Shown here piece by piece: positions 18,209 through 27,421 of a stretch of 64,000 nucleotides of DNA. How positions within the stretch are numbered: position 1 is the first letter of the stretch; every line of letters starts with the position of its first letter. This DNA comes from Daejeonella sp. (GTDB lineage Bacteria; Bacteroidota; Bacteroidia; Sphingobacteriales; Sphingobacteriaceae): contig NZ_JAUXXZ010000050.1 in NCBI RefSeq assembly GCF_030684675.1, forward strand, positions 147,486 to 211,485. The letters run 5' to 3'. The position numbers were made by a program, and so were the translations under genes. A model generated the notes under the pieces. The model was not told the DNA's origin. It searched no databases and saw nothing but the letters and a program-made list of their open reading frames with translations.

Positions 18209-19051
18209 ATGGTAGAGATCGGCAAATTCAATGAGCTAAGATTTATAAAAAAGACTGAAAATGGTCTCATCTTGACTGAAGGAGAGAAAGAAGTTCTGCT
18301 ACCCTATGTATATGCTCCGGAGGGTGCAGAGATTGGCGACAACCTTCATGTTTTTGTTTATATCCACAGCGATGGCCGTTTAATGGCGACAACAGAAACT
18401 CCTATAGCCCAGGTTGATGAATTTGCTTTTCTGGAGGTTGTTGATGAAAATGAAAATGGTGCGTTCATGGATATGGGCATAGGTAAGGATGTATTTGTGC
18501 CTAACAAAGAGCAAAAGCGCCCGATGAAGATTGGGCAGAAATATGTAGTGTTCCTTTACAATGATGAGAAAACCGAACGCATTACAGCCTCCTCATATCT
18601 GAGTGATTTTATTAATCAGGATGAACATGATTTTGAAGAGGGAGATGAGGTAAGACTGCTGATCACGGATGAAAGTGACCTTGGATTCAGTGCCATTATC
18701 AACCAGCGATTCATGGGTCTTCTTTACCGGAATGAAGTTTTTGAAGACCTGAAACCCGGTGATCAGAAACGTGGATTTATAAAAAAGATCCGGGAAGGAA
18801 ATAAAATCGATCTCAGCCTGCAGGTAATCGGCTTCAAACATATTCTTGATCTGAAAGATACCCTGATAATTGATCTTCAGGAAAATAATGGTTCAATTCT
18901 CTTGGGTGATAAAAGTTCGCCTGAGGATATTTACAATAGATTAAAGATTAGTAAAAAGGCATTTAAAAAGGCCATTGGGAGTTTGTATAAGGAACGCCTG
19001 ATTATAATCTCTGATCATGAGATAAAACTAGTCCCCAAAGAAAACACTTGA
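18209..19051 (+). CDS. CvfB-like S1 RNA-binding protein
   Basis: This 280-residue cytoplasmic protein has tandem S1-like OB-folds and a C-terminal winged-helix part, the layout of CvfB (YitL). Visible segments include the N-terminal GKFNELRFIKKTENGLIL, FLEVVDENENGAFMDMGIGKDVFVP (first S1), FSAIINQRFMGLLYRNEVF and RGFIKKIREGNKIDLSLQ (second S1). The C-terminal winged helix is SPEDIYNRLKISKKAFKKAIGSLYKE. Homologues bind RNA and influence virulence-factor expression in Gram-positives; the role in Bacteroidota is open. Confidence 0.88.
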   Translation: MVEIGKFNELRFIKKTENGLILTEGEKEVLLPYVYAPEGAEIGDNLHVFVYIHSDGRLMATTETPIAQVDEFAFLEVVDENENGAFMDMGIGKDVFVPNKEQKRPMKIGQKYVVFLYNDEKTERITASSYLSDFINQDEHDFEEGDEVRLLITDESDLGFSAIINQRFMGLLYRNEVFEDLKPGDQKRGFIKKIREGNKIDLSLQVIGFKHILDLKDTLIIDLQENNGSILLGDKSSPEDIYNRLKISKKAFKKAIGSLYKERLIIISDHEIKLVPKENT

Positions 19052-19125
19052 GCTATAAAGCTTCAAATTTTGCTATTCCCGAAAAAAATAATTAATATTA
19101 ATAGGTAAACATAACATCTATTCAA

Positions 19126-19719
19126 ATGAAAAGAACGCTATTATCCCTTGTTCTTATAAGTCTGGGACTTTCAGTAAGAGCACAAAACACAATTCCTGCT
19201 GCTGCAATACAAATACAAACAGCTGAACTGGCTGCCCCTGCCGACAAGCGTGGAGCTTCTAGTGTTTATGGCTATTCTGCAAAGGGTGAATTCATTCTAC
19301 TCAGAAAGGGTACCAATGAAATGATCTGTTTGGCAGATGATCCGAAAATTCCGGGCTTAAGTGTAGCCTGTTATCATCAGGATCTGGAACCTTTTATGAA
19401 AAGGGGACGTGATTTAAAAGCAGAGGGTAAGACTCCTAAAGAAGTAGCTGATATCCGTGATCATGAAGCAAAAAGCGGGTGGTTTCCTATGCCAAAACAA
19501 CCTGCAAGTTTATTTGTTTATACCGCCAAGGCTGAAAACTATAATGCTGAAACAGGTTCTGTTAAAGATGGCTATCTGAGATATGTAATCTATACCCCAT
19601 ACGCTACAGCAGCAAGTACCGGCTTACCTTTAAAACCGGATGCTCCGGGTATGCCCTGGCTTATGGATCCTGGAACACACAGAGCACATATTATGATTAG
19701 CCCTCCGCCTAAAAACTGA
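19126..19719 (+). CDS. Exported protein of unknown function
   Basis: This 197-residue protein has a clear signal peptide (KRTLLSLVLISLGLSVRAQ) and no membrane helix after cleavage. The mature part begins with a low-complexity Ala/Gln stretch. It then has GYSAKGEFILLRKGTNEMICLADDP, two cysteines that could pair (in MICLADD and SVACYHQ), and a conserved-looking C-terminus, MPWLMDPGTHRAHIMI. I do not recognise a named family. The next gene, a convergent MFS pump, ends 22 nt away. Confidence 0.65.
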   Translation: MKRTLLSLVLISLGLSVRAQNTIPAAAIQIQTAELAAPADKRGASSVYGYSAKGEFILLRKGTNEMICLADDPKIPGLSVACYHQDLEPFMKRGRDLKAEGKTPKEVADIRDHEAKSGWFPMPKQPASLFVYTAKAENYNAETGSVKDGYLRYVIYTPYATAASTGLPLKPDAPGMPWLMDPGTHRAHIMISPPPKN

Positions 19720-19740
19720 GAGGTTTCTTGCTTTTAATAT

Positions 19741-21003
19741 TTAAGGAACAGGATTTAGTGGTTCTTTATTTTGAATGGTCTTTCTGTTCAGGAAGGCTTC
19801 CTTTTTCATGCTTTTCGCAGCAACTACGGCACTGATCAGCATTAATATTGCACCAGCAAAAAAGGGAGCTCCGGCAAATTTAACATCCCCTTCAGGTCTT
19901 GTAAACCAGGCAAATAAATTGGTCATGAGTAAAGGCCCGACAATAGAAGTCGCGCTCATTAAACTAGTTAATGCTCCCTGTAATTCCCCCTGTTCATTTT
20001 TGGGAACATTACCAGAAATGATGGATTGTAGCGCCGGACCTGCGATACCGCCCAGACAATACGGAATTAAAAAGACAAACATCATCCAGCCATCGGTAGC
20101 AAAAGAAAACAGGAACAGCCCAAGAGAATATAGCCCTAATCCTACATAAATACTTTTCTCATCACCCAGTTTTGGATTAATATATCGGATTAAGCCTCCT
20201 TGTACTATCGCAATAAGCAAACCAATGACTGTTAATGAAATACCCATTAAGGTATTGCTCCATTGGAATTTTTCTATGTTGAAAAAGGTCCAGGTACTTT
20301 GAACAGCATGACCGGCGATATAGACAAAAATGAGGGAAATAATCAATCCGCCGACACCTTTATACTTCTTAAGCTGAAGCAGAGAACCCAGTGGATTGGC
20401 ACGTTTCCATTCAAAAGGTCTTCGATGTTCCTTTGCCAGTGATTCAGGAAGTACAAAATAGCCATAGATTAAGTTCAGGAAAGTCAGAATTGCCGCTGCC
20501 ATGAAAGGAACCCTGGGGCCAAACTCGCCCAAAAGTCCGCCTATTCCGGGGCCAATAATAAATCCCAAACCGAATGCAGCCCCAATCATACCAAAATTTT
20601 TGGATCGGTTTTCGGGAGTACTGATATCGGCAATATAAGCTGTAGCTGTAGTGAAACTTGCACCGAATAGTCCGGCAATTAACCTTCCGACAAAAAGCCA
20701 CCAGATCGTTGGAGCCACCGAAAGAAAAATATAATCAATTCCAAAGCCTAATAGGGATAAAAGTAAAACTGGCCTCCGTCCATATTTATCACTCAGATTG
20801 CCTACAATTGGAGCACAAATAAACTGCATGATTGCATAGGCAAAAGTTAATAAACCAGCCCATTGTGAAGCCTCACTAATGTTTCCCTGAATCAGTTCCT
20901 CAATTAATTGAGGAAAAACCGGGATGATCAAACCAAGCCCGATTACATCAAGTAAAAGCGTTATAAATATAAAACTGATTGCAGCTTTAGGGGGGGTAGC
21001 CAT
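19741..21003 (-). CDS. TetA-like MFS drug-efflux transporter
   Basis: This 420-residue protein has 12 predicted membrane helices and is of the TCR/Tet type. The N-terminal helix [18 protein letters not shown], loop 2-3 motif [14 protein letters not shown], helix 4 [22 protein letters not shown] and helix 5 motif [20 protein letters not shown] are characteristic of DHA1 drug/H+ antiporters. Substrate cannot be read from sequence. No TetR-type regulator is adjacent, so a housekeeping efflux role is more likely than acquired resistance. Confidence 0.88.
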   Translation of the reverse strand: MATPPKAAISFIFITLLLDVIGLGLIIPVFPQLIEELIQGNISEASQWAGLLTFAYAIMQFICAPIVGNLSDKYGRRPVLLLSLLGFGIDYIFLSVAPTIWWLFVGRLIAGLFGASFTTATAYIADISTPENRSKNFGMIGAAFGLGFIIGPGIGGLLGEFGPRVPFMAAAILTFLNLIYGYFVLPESLAKEHRRPFEWKRANPLGSLLQLKKYKGVGGLIISLIFVYIAGHAVQSTWTFFNIEKFQWSNTLMGISLTVIGLLIAIVQGGLIRYINPKLGDEKSIYVGLGLYSLGLFLFSFATDGWMMFVFLIPYCLGGIAGPALQSIISGNVPKNEQGELQGALTSLMSATSIVGPLLMTNLFAWFTRPEGDVKFAGAPFFAGAILMLISAVVAAKSMKKEAFLNRKTIQNKEPLNPVP

Positions 21004-21170
21004 AGATTCCTTTTCAGAGACGATTTTTCAGGAGGCCAACTTAAACATAATTCCAGAAAATATTATTAATTTTTAATTGCCAGGAATTTATCGAAAAACC
21101 TCCTTAAATTGAGTAGGCGAATTACTGAAAATTATAAAACTCATCAAAAAAATCTGATCGGGCATTACCA

Positions 21171-22670
21171 TCAATCTATTTGGTCAGGAATTGTAAAATA
21201 AAAGGTGCTTCCTTCCCCTACCTTGCTCTCTGCCCAAATTTTACCTCCATGCTTCTCAACAAAATTACGGCATAGACCCAGTCCCATTCCTGTTCCTTTT
21301 TCACCTGAAGTGCCATAAGAAGTAAAACCTGTTTCATCACTAATTGTAATAAGCTTAGCTTCGGCAATTGGCGCTAACTTAATAAGACAATGCTTAACCT
21401 GTCCCCGAAGATCAGTAACTGAAGTCACGTTAAAATCAACTGAATGGAATTGTATTCTAGCCCATTCTAACAGGTCTTCTAACAACTCATGGGCATTTAA
21501 TATGCTCTTTTGAATCATTGTCATATATTCGATCAACTCCTCCCTTTTTGTTGTTTCAATATCCATAAATACAACCTCCAGTAGGGCCACACTTCCCGAA
21601 ATCGGGTTTCTAAGGTCGTGTGCAATAACAGACAATAGTTTATTTTTCTGATCGTTAAGCAGTCCGAGATCACTATTCAGTTGCTTTAGAGAATCTTGCT
21701 GAAGTTTCCTTTCAGTAACATCACGCATACTGCCTTCTGTACCAATCACTTCAGAATTTCGGAATATTAATTGGGCATTGACTGATGAATATCTTAATTC
21801 TCCGGCTTTTGTTCTCAAACGTACTTCAAAATCGTTGACAGCCCGCTTTTCTTTGAGGATTTCAGTCAGTCGATCGCGATCTCTTTATGATAATAAAAGT
21901 CAGTAACCGGCCTGCCAATAACCTCATCCCGCTCATAGCCAGAATGTTTTTTTATAGAGGGACTAATCTCAGTAACTATGCCTTCCTTGTTGGTTTGATA
22001 GAAGACATCCTGGATGTTCTCAAACATACTCCTGAATTGTTCCTCACTCAGACGTAAACTTTCCTCAGTCTTCTTTCTATCTGTGATATCAACCATGGAT
22101 ACGCTGGTACGCTGTGTGCCATTCGAATCCTTAAACATTATCGAGGAGATCTCAACAGGAAAATGCTCAGCATTTTTTCGAATACCAATAAGCTCAGCTT
22201 TTGCATAACCCACTTTTTCCCTATTCCTCAAGTATTTGGTTAAATTAGGATCAGCGGTATCCACAATACCCGATCTGCCCAGATCCCTTAATTCATCGAC
22301 AGTATAACCGAACATATCAAGGGCTGCTTTATTAGCTTCTAAAATATGTCCGTCAGGCTCAATCAGGAAATGAGCATTGAGAGAGTTATCTATAATAGAT
22401 TTATACTTTTCTTTGCTGTCATTTAATTGAATACTTTTAATTTTTATGTGCATTTCCACGCAGGCAATCAGCATGAATGGCTTTCCATTCTTCACCTATC
22501 TCAGGAAAAAGTTCATAATGTGAACGTCCCAATATTTTTTTTCCATGAAGTCCATAGTCATCAACCCATTTCTGCGAGGCAGCTATATAGCACATTTTAG
22601 TATCCACAACAGCAATTGCGGTTGGGGTAGCGGAAATAATATTAGTCAGATTATCAATTAGAGAACTCAT
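21171..22670 (-). pseudogene. Decayed PAS-PAS-PAS histidine kinase
   Basis: Three frames together give one kinase. Frame A (22437-22670) holds the first half of a PAS domain. Frame B (21866-22495) holds two PAS domains (FLIEPDGHILEANKAALDMF; FYQTNKEGIVTEISPSIKKHSGY). Frame C (21171-21818 and its upstream extension) holds a PAS C-cap, the HisKA box [12 protein letters not shown] and the HATPase G2 end [18 protein letters not shown]. Besides the two frameshifts, the second half of PAS1 is missing. In the ATPase the N-box and G1 segment are also missing, since ITISDETGF joins directly to the G2 loop. The protein cannot be active. Several independent lesions argue against a sequencing error. Confidence 0.88.
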
Positions 22671-22870
22671 AGATATCGGCAGATTTTATTTGATAACAAT
22701 ATTGAGCCTGTTGTGTTCAAGTATTAAGACTTAAAATCTTAACAATAAACAATCAGGTTTATCAGTACGACAAGCTAATAAAATATCCTTTGCCACCTAA
22801 TTCTGGCAACCTTAACTTATTATAACAGCAATCATGCCAGAGGTGGGACTTTTTGTTAAATACGAAGGAC

Positions 22871-23332
22871 TTAATCCTTAAAGTGATACAAAAATATCAC
22901 CTCCCCTCTGAATGCGGGTTTGCTCTGGCCATTAATCTCAAGTTCAGCAGCAATTGTGGCTTTGGTAACACCTCTTAAATTCGCTATCGAAGCCAGCTTT
23001 ACCCTTAACCTTACCTCACTACTCACTACCACAGCCTGCATGAATCTAAGGTTCTCAATACCATAATTGATCTCCATTTTCAGGTTTTTGATATCGGTAA
23101 TCTGCTTCCATAAGTATGGGATCAGTGATAAGGTAAGATAACCATGCGCAATAGTTGCCTTAAAAGGCCCCTCAGTGGTTGCCCGCTCAGTATCGATGTG
23201 TATCCATTGATGGTCAAGAGTTGCATCTGCGAATTTTCCGATCTGATCCTGAGTAATTTTATGCCAGGCCGAAACACCCAGTTCCTGGCCAAGAAAAGAT
23301 TCAAATTCAGTATAATTATTAATTACAAGCAT
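22871..23332 (-). CDS. MaoC-like (R)-specific enoyl-CoA hydratase
   Basis: This 153-residue hot-dog-fold protein has the hydratase-2 motif with catalytic Asp and His: FADATLDHQWIHIDTERA followed by GPFKATIAHGYLTLSLIPYL. It hydrates trans-2-enoyl-CoA to the (R)-3-hydroxyacyl-CoA, or acts on a related thioester. Short single-domain MaoC proteins are common. No PHA or polyketide gene is nearby to narrow the substrate. Confidence 0.9.
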   Translation of the reverse strand: MLVINNYTEFESFLGQELGVSAWHKITQDQIGKFADATLDHQWIHIDTERATTEGPFKATIAHGYLTLSLIPYLWKQITDIKNLKMEINYGIENLRFMQAVVVSSEVRLRVKLASIANLRGVTKATIAAELEINGQSKPAFRGEVIFLYHFKD

Positions 23333-23363
23333 AGCAAATTAGTTCTTATTTAATCAATTATTA

Positions 23364-23371
23364 CAAAGTTA
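23364..23371 (-). promoter_or_regulatory. -7 promoter element for the MaoC gene
   Basis: On the minus strand it reads TAACTTTG, a perfect TAnnTTTG match about 32 nt before the ATG. Confidence 0.5.
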
Positions 23372-23444
23372 ATGTTTATTAAGCGATGACCCCCCTGTTT
23401 GAAACAGGGAATTTGCTTCGCGATATAAATTGCATATTTATAGT

Positions 23445-24548
23445 ATGATTCAGAAAAATTCAGATAGGATTCCGAAGCTAAAATTATTCAGCAGTATTTT
23501 TCTACTATCCCTGATCATACTTATTTTCCAACAAAAATCTCAGCCTGAGTTGATTGAAAAATACTATTCAATTGGCACCTATCCCCGGATTCGTAGCGGA
23601 CTTCAATTCATTTTTAGTAATATCCCATTTAGTTTGGGTGATCTTCTTTATTTGCTTCTAAGCATCGCCATATTAATTTCAATTTTTAAGTTTTTAAAAA
23701 TCTTTTTCTTTCAGAAAAGACGCCTGGGTGGAGCAAAAATTGCACTCAACATGATTATTTACCTGGAAGTACTCATCCTTATTTTCTATCTGTCCTGGGG
23801 GCTAAATTATTTCCGGCAGCCGGCAGCAGAAAGATTGAAACTAACTGGACAGGAATATTCAAAGGAGGAACTTTACAAAATAACCGGAATTCTGATTGAT
23901 TCTGCTAATTCCATCCGCTCGAAAATCAATCCGGAGCAATGGCCGCAAACTGACCATGAGCTTTACCTGGAATCAGCCAAAGCGATAAAAAACCTTCATC
24001 CGCCATATGATGCAGCCGTATATCCGATTCCAAAAATAAAGAATTCTCTGATCGGCACGCTCATGAATTATTTCGGAACTGCCGGATACTTTAACCCATT
24101 TACCGGCGAAGCTCAGATTAATTCGGGCATGCCGATATATCTCAAACCTTTTGTTGCCTGCCATGAAACAGCACACTCTATGGGCTATGGTGCCGAGGAT
24201 GAGGCTAATTTTATTGGCTTTATAAGTGCCAGTGAATCGGATAATCCGATGCTCAAATATTCGGCTTACTACCTGGCTGCCCAGGAATTTATGTTTGAAA
24301 CCGGCAGGTTGGATACCCTGGTATTTCAAACTCTGAAGAGCCGGATCTCAGAACCATTTTTGGCTGATCTGAAAAATGAAAGAGCCTACTGGGAGCAATA
24401 CAGAGGTATGACCAGGAGATTCAGCAGCATCTTTTACGATAATTACCTGAAGGTCAATAAACAACCCGATGGAATGAAAAGTTATAACCGGATGATCATA
24501 CTGACCATGGCCTATTATAAAAAAAGGGGGCTTTTAAAAGCCCCCTGA
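23445..24548 (+). CDS. DUF3810 membrane protein with zinc-protease-like HExxH-type motif
   Basis: This 367-residue protein has three N-terminal hydrophobic segments (about residues 15-30, 60-85 and 105-125) and a soluble domain. The soluble domain carries PFVACHETAHSMGYGAEDEANFIGF, a metallopeptidase-like HETAH plus downstream Glu motif. This is the DUF3810 family, typical of Bacteroidota, of unknown substrate. The ATG at 23445 is preferred to an in-frame TTG five codons earlier. The last nine codons and stop form the palindrome that terminates the convergent minus-strand gene. Confidence 0.8.
   Translation: MIQKNSDRIPKLKLFSSIFLLSLIILIFQQKSQPELIEKYYSIGTYPRIRSGLQFIFSNIPFSLGDLLYLLLSIAILISIFKFLKIFFFQKRRLGGAKIALNMIIYLEVLILIFYLSWGLNYFRQPAAERLKLTGQEYSKEELYKITGILIDSANSIRSKINPEQWPQTDHELYLESAKAIKNLHPPYDAAVYPIPKIKNSLIGTLMNYFGTAGYFNPFTGEAQINSGMPIYLKPFVACHETAHSMGYGAEDEANFIGFISASESDNPMLKYSAYYLAAQEFMFETGRLDTLVFQTLKSRISEPFLADLKNERAYWEQYRGMTRRFSSIFYDNYLKVNKQPDGMKSYNRMIILTMAYYKKRGLLKAP
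24519..24545 (-). terminator. Intrinsic terminator of the Gfo/Idh/MocA gene, embedded in DUF3810 coding sequence
   Basis: The perfect palindrome GGGGGCTTTTAAAAGCCCCC (24526-24545) is followed on the minus strand by at least seven T. It begins 8 nt after the stop of the minus-strand gene. It lies within the 3' end of the convergent DUF3810 gene, where it encodes the C-terminal Lys-Lys-Arg-Gly-Leu-Leu-Lys-Ala-Pro. Confidence 0.8.
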
Positions 24549-24552
24549 TTGG

Positions 24553-25944
24553 TTATTTTCCTAATGCCACTTCCCGGGCTTTAGTTGTAGTGTAATATTT
24601 AGCGAGCATGTTCGGAACTTCCCATGCCGGTAATTTTCCCTCTCTCAGATACTGAAAGTATTTTTTGGCTACCTGTGCAAAATGATCTTCATGACCAACT
24701 TTATATTTATCAGGAATAATTACTTCCCAGCCTGTTGAATTTTTCTTCAGATCAACGCCCGGATACTTGTCGTTAATCTGTTTCAGATCATCCATAATCT
24801 CATTCTCAAATGCTTTCATATCAACTCCTGCAGCAGGCTCGATGTACAATACAGGCTTAAAATTCTGCTCCTTACCCTGCTTAATAATGACACTCGCCTT
24901 AGTACCACGCATTACCGAAAAATGGGTGTCCCCGGTTCCTTCAGGCGCCTGGAAATCCCAGGTCACAGAAACTTTTGCATGAATTCCTTTCAGACGATAG
25001 TTTATCTCTCCGTTTGAATAAGGATTCAATACGCCATCTTTAACATCAGCTTTCAAATATTCCGGAAATTCTTTCTTAAGAGTGACCTTTTCAAATTGCT
25101 GTGCCGTTAATTTAGTACTCCATCTTTTGGCTGAAACAATTTCGATATCCTTTTTATAGTCAAGTACCTGATCAGGAAAACATTCCCATTGTACCAAATC
25201 AACCAGGTGGGTTGTAATATCGGTGATTCCTTCTCCCTGCTGCTTAACATCAAAAAACCAGGCCGGTCTGACAAGCGGTTTGCCGGAAACATTCTTGAAG
25301 AAATAATGAACACTTATTTTCGTAACAGACGGGTTTTCGGGACTACCCTTATCCAGCTCACCAAACGCCGGAAGATGTGCAAACTCCTTTTGAAGGATGC
25401 TATTGATCTCATAACGCTCAGTCATGATATCATAAAGCAGCACTTTATTTTTTTCTGCCGATTCAAAAGCCTGAATCAGGGTATTAAAGCCCTCGGTATC
25501 AATTGCCATCGGCTTATCTGCCAGTACATTTAGACCCGAATCAACCGACTGCTTGATATAATTTGTCTTAAACTTATTGTTTCCGGCAATAACGACCACA
25601 TTCCCTGCCTTTTCCTGAAACATCCTTGCCAGGTAATCATCACCTGTATATACCTTTTGATTCCATCTTGTTGGCTCCTCTGCTCTTTTGTTATAAGAGC
25701 TGATCAGATTAAGGTGGGATTTGACCTCATCTCCATATGGGGCATAAACATGCACCACAGAATCAATTTCGGGATACATCGACTTCTGTATCAGAGCAGA
25801 GTGAAAATGTCCCGGATCAAGGGTTATCAGTCGAATTTCAGGTTCTTGTATTTTTTCAGATTTATCTGCACATGATGTACCAAAAAGAATCATACAGTTA
25901 ATTAACAGAAAGTGTTTAATGTTGTAGAAGTTAGATTTTATCAT
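24553..25944 (-). CDS. Gfo/Idh/MocA-family oxidoreductase, lipoprotein-type, PF16490-like C-domain
   Basis: The 463-residue protein has a lipobox-like N-terminus (NCMILFGTSCADKSEK), suggesting membrane anchoring outside the cytoplasm. A Rossmann-type part follows (VVIAGNNKFKTNYIKQSVDSGLNVLADKPMAID) with the family EKP-like motif as ADKPMAI. The C-terminal half is the putative oxidoreductase C-domain found in Bacteroidota (TKISVHYFFKNVSGKPLVRPAWFFDVKQQGEGITDITTHLVDLVQWE). It likely acts on a sugar or sugar acid with bound NAD(P). It is the 3' gene of the sugar-acid region and ends with a strong terminator. Confidence 0.82.
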   Translation of the reverse strand: MIKSNFYNIKHFLLINCMILFGTSCADKSEKIQEPEIRLITLDPGHFHSALIQKSMYPEIDSVVHVYAPYGDEVKSHLNLISSYNKRAEEPTRWNQKVYTGDDYLARMFQEKAGNVVVIAGNNKFKTNYIKQSVDSGLNVLADKPMAIDTEGFNTLIQAFESAEKNKVLLYDIMTERYEINSILQKEFAHLPAFGELDKGSPENPSVTKISVHYFFKNVSGKPLVRPAWFFDVKQQGEGITDITTHLVDLVQWECFPDQVLDYKKDIEIVSAKRWSTKLTAQQFEKVTLKKEFPEYLKADVKDGVLNPYSNGEINYRLKGIHAKVSVTWDFQAPEGTGDTHFSVMRGTKASVIIKQGKEQNFKPVLYIEPAAGVDMKAFENEIMDDLKQINDKYPGVDLKKNSTGWEVIIPDKYKVGHEDHFAQVAKKYFQYLREGKLPAWEVPNMLAKYYTTTKAREVALGK

Positions 25945-26018
25945 AAAAATAGCTTGAAATTAAATTTATTCTAATTTTTCGATTTACAAACAGAAGAGCA
26001 TCTGCCTTCTATTAAATA

Positions 26019-27293
26019 TTAAATAATTTTCTCTAGAGTTATGGGTTTTAATTTTGGTGAAAGCAAATGTATTCCTGTAAATGCGATCAGGTAGGCACAT
26101 CCGGCAAAGATGAACAAGGAAACATAGCTTCCGGTTGTTTGTAACAGGAAGCCACCGATCGTTGCACCGAACATACCCCCAACAGCGCCAAGCATACTGC
26201 CTATACCAACAACAGAACCCACTACCTGTCGTGGAAACATATCGGTTGTGAGCGTAAACAGGTTAGCAGACCATGCGGAGTGCGCAGCTAAGGCCAGCCC
26301 TATCAGGCCGACAGCGAGCCATAATTCCGTTGTCTGAGCTGCAAAGTAAACCGGAACAACACATAACGCCGATGCAAACATGGTAGTTTTACGACTTTTA
26401 TTTACAGACCATCCGCGCTTAATTAAGGCAGAAGATGCCCATCCGCCAATAATACTACCGAAATCAGACATCAGGTAAATTACGATCAGTATTGGGCCAA
26501 TCTTCGCAATACCAATCCCATAATTACTGAAAAAGAACTTAGGCAGAAAGAACAGGAAGAATGAAAATATAGGGTGAGTCATGAATGCACCAAATGCGAA
26601 TGCCCAGGTTTGCCTGTTCTTTAGCAAATGCAGCCAGGGAATTTTGATCTGGGGTTCCAATGGATCACTCGTAATATATTCCAGTTCTGCTTTTCCAAGT
26701 TTAGGATGATCCTGGGGCAATCGGTACATCATCATCCAGAAAACAATCCAGATAAAACCTATTGCACCGGTAATGACGAAGGTCATTTGCCATCCATAAT
26801 TGATGGCAATAAAAGGAACTGCCAGAGGGGCAACTATTGCCCCAACACTTGCTCCGGATACAAAAATACCTGTAGCTAATGCCCGCTCTTTCCTTGGAAA
26901 CCATTCTGAAACGGCCTTTAAAGCTGATGGAAAATTCCCTGCTTCACCCAATCCAAGGAGAAAACGAACCGCAGCAAATCCAAAAAGAGAAGCCACAAGT
27001 GCATGCATCATCGTGGCAATGCTCCAGAATCCAATAGCGATTGTAGCTCCCATACGGGTTCCAATCTTATCCAGAAGATGGCCCATAATGAGGAATCCAA
27101 GGGCATAGGCAGCCTGAAAAGAGGAGACAATAAAGCCATACTCTGAATCAGACCATGCAAACTCTTTTTGAAGTTGCGGAGCCAGAATACCAAGAACCTG
27201 CCGGTCAACAAAATTAATTGTGGTAGCCAGGAACAGCATTGCACAAATCTTCCAGCGGTAATTACCGACTCCTGATTTTGAAGCTATAAGCAT
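26019..27293 (-). CDS. ExuT-like MFS hexuronate transporter
   Basis: The 424-residue protein has 12 predicted helices of the anion:cation symporter family. The N-terminus YRWKICAMLFLATTINFVDRQVLGILAPQLQ, the loop GHLLDKIGTRMG, GLGEAGNFPSALKAVSEWFPRKERALATGIF and the late DMFPRQVVGSVVGIG match ExuT/GudP-type transporters of hexuronates and related acids. It is paralogous to the 31227-32549 transporter. Location in a locus with uxaC supports uptake of glucuronate, galacturonate or a derivative. Confidence 0.85.
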   Translation of the reverse strand: MLIASKSGVGNYRWKICAMLFLATTINFVDRQVLGILAPQLQKEFAWSDSEYGFIVSSFQAAYALGFLIMGHLLDKIGTRMGATIAIGFWSIATMMHALVASLFGFAAVRFLLGLGEAGNFPSALKAVSEWFPRKERALATGIFVSGASVGAIVAPLAVPFIAINYGWQMTFVITGAIGFIWIVFWMMMYRLPQDHPKLGKAELEYITSDPLEPQIKIPWLHLLKNRQTWAFAFGAFMTHPIFSFFLFFLPKFFFSNYGIGIAKIGPILIVIYLMSDFGSIIGGWASSALIKRGWSVNKSRKTTMFASALCVVPVYFAAQTTELWLAVGLIGLALAAHSAWSANLFTLTTDMFPRQVVGSVVGIGSMLGAVGGMFGATIGGFLLQTTGSYVSLFIFAGCAYLIAFTGIHLLSPKLKPITLEKII

Positions 27294-27421
27294 TATTTCC
27301 TCATTTCTATTAACATATCATTGCAATCCATGCAATTGGGAACGGATATAAAAATCATGGTTCGCCACAATCAAACATTGAGGAATTAAGCCCCTATTTT
27401 ACAATGACAGATAATTTCAGC

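Noticed and set aside
19775..20149. Open frame of 124 codons on the plus strand inside the Tet-like MFS gene
   Set aside because: Antisense shadow of a well-supported transporter gene; no domain or promoter of its own.
19741..21003. Possible acquired tetracycline resistance gene
   Set aside because: Only the general Tet-type MFS motifs are present, with no adjacent TetR and no sign of transfer; substrate is unknown.
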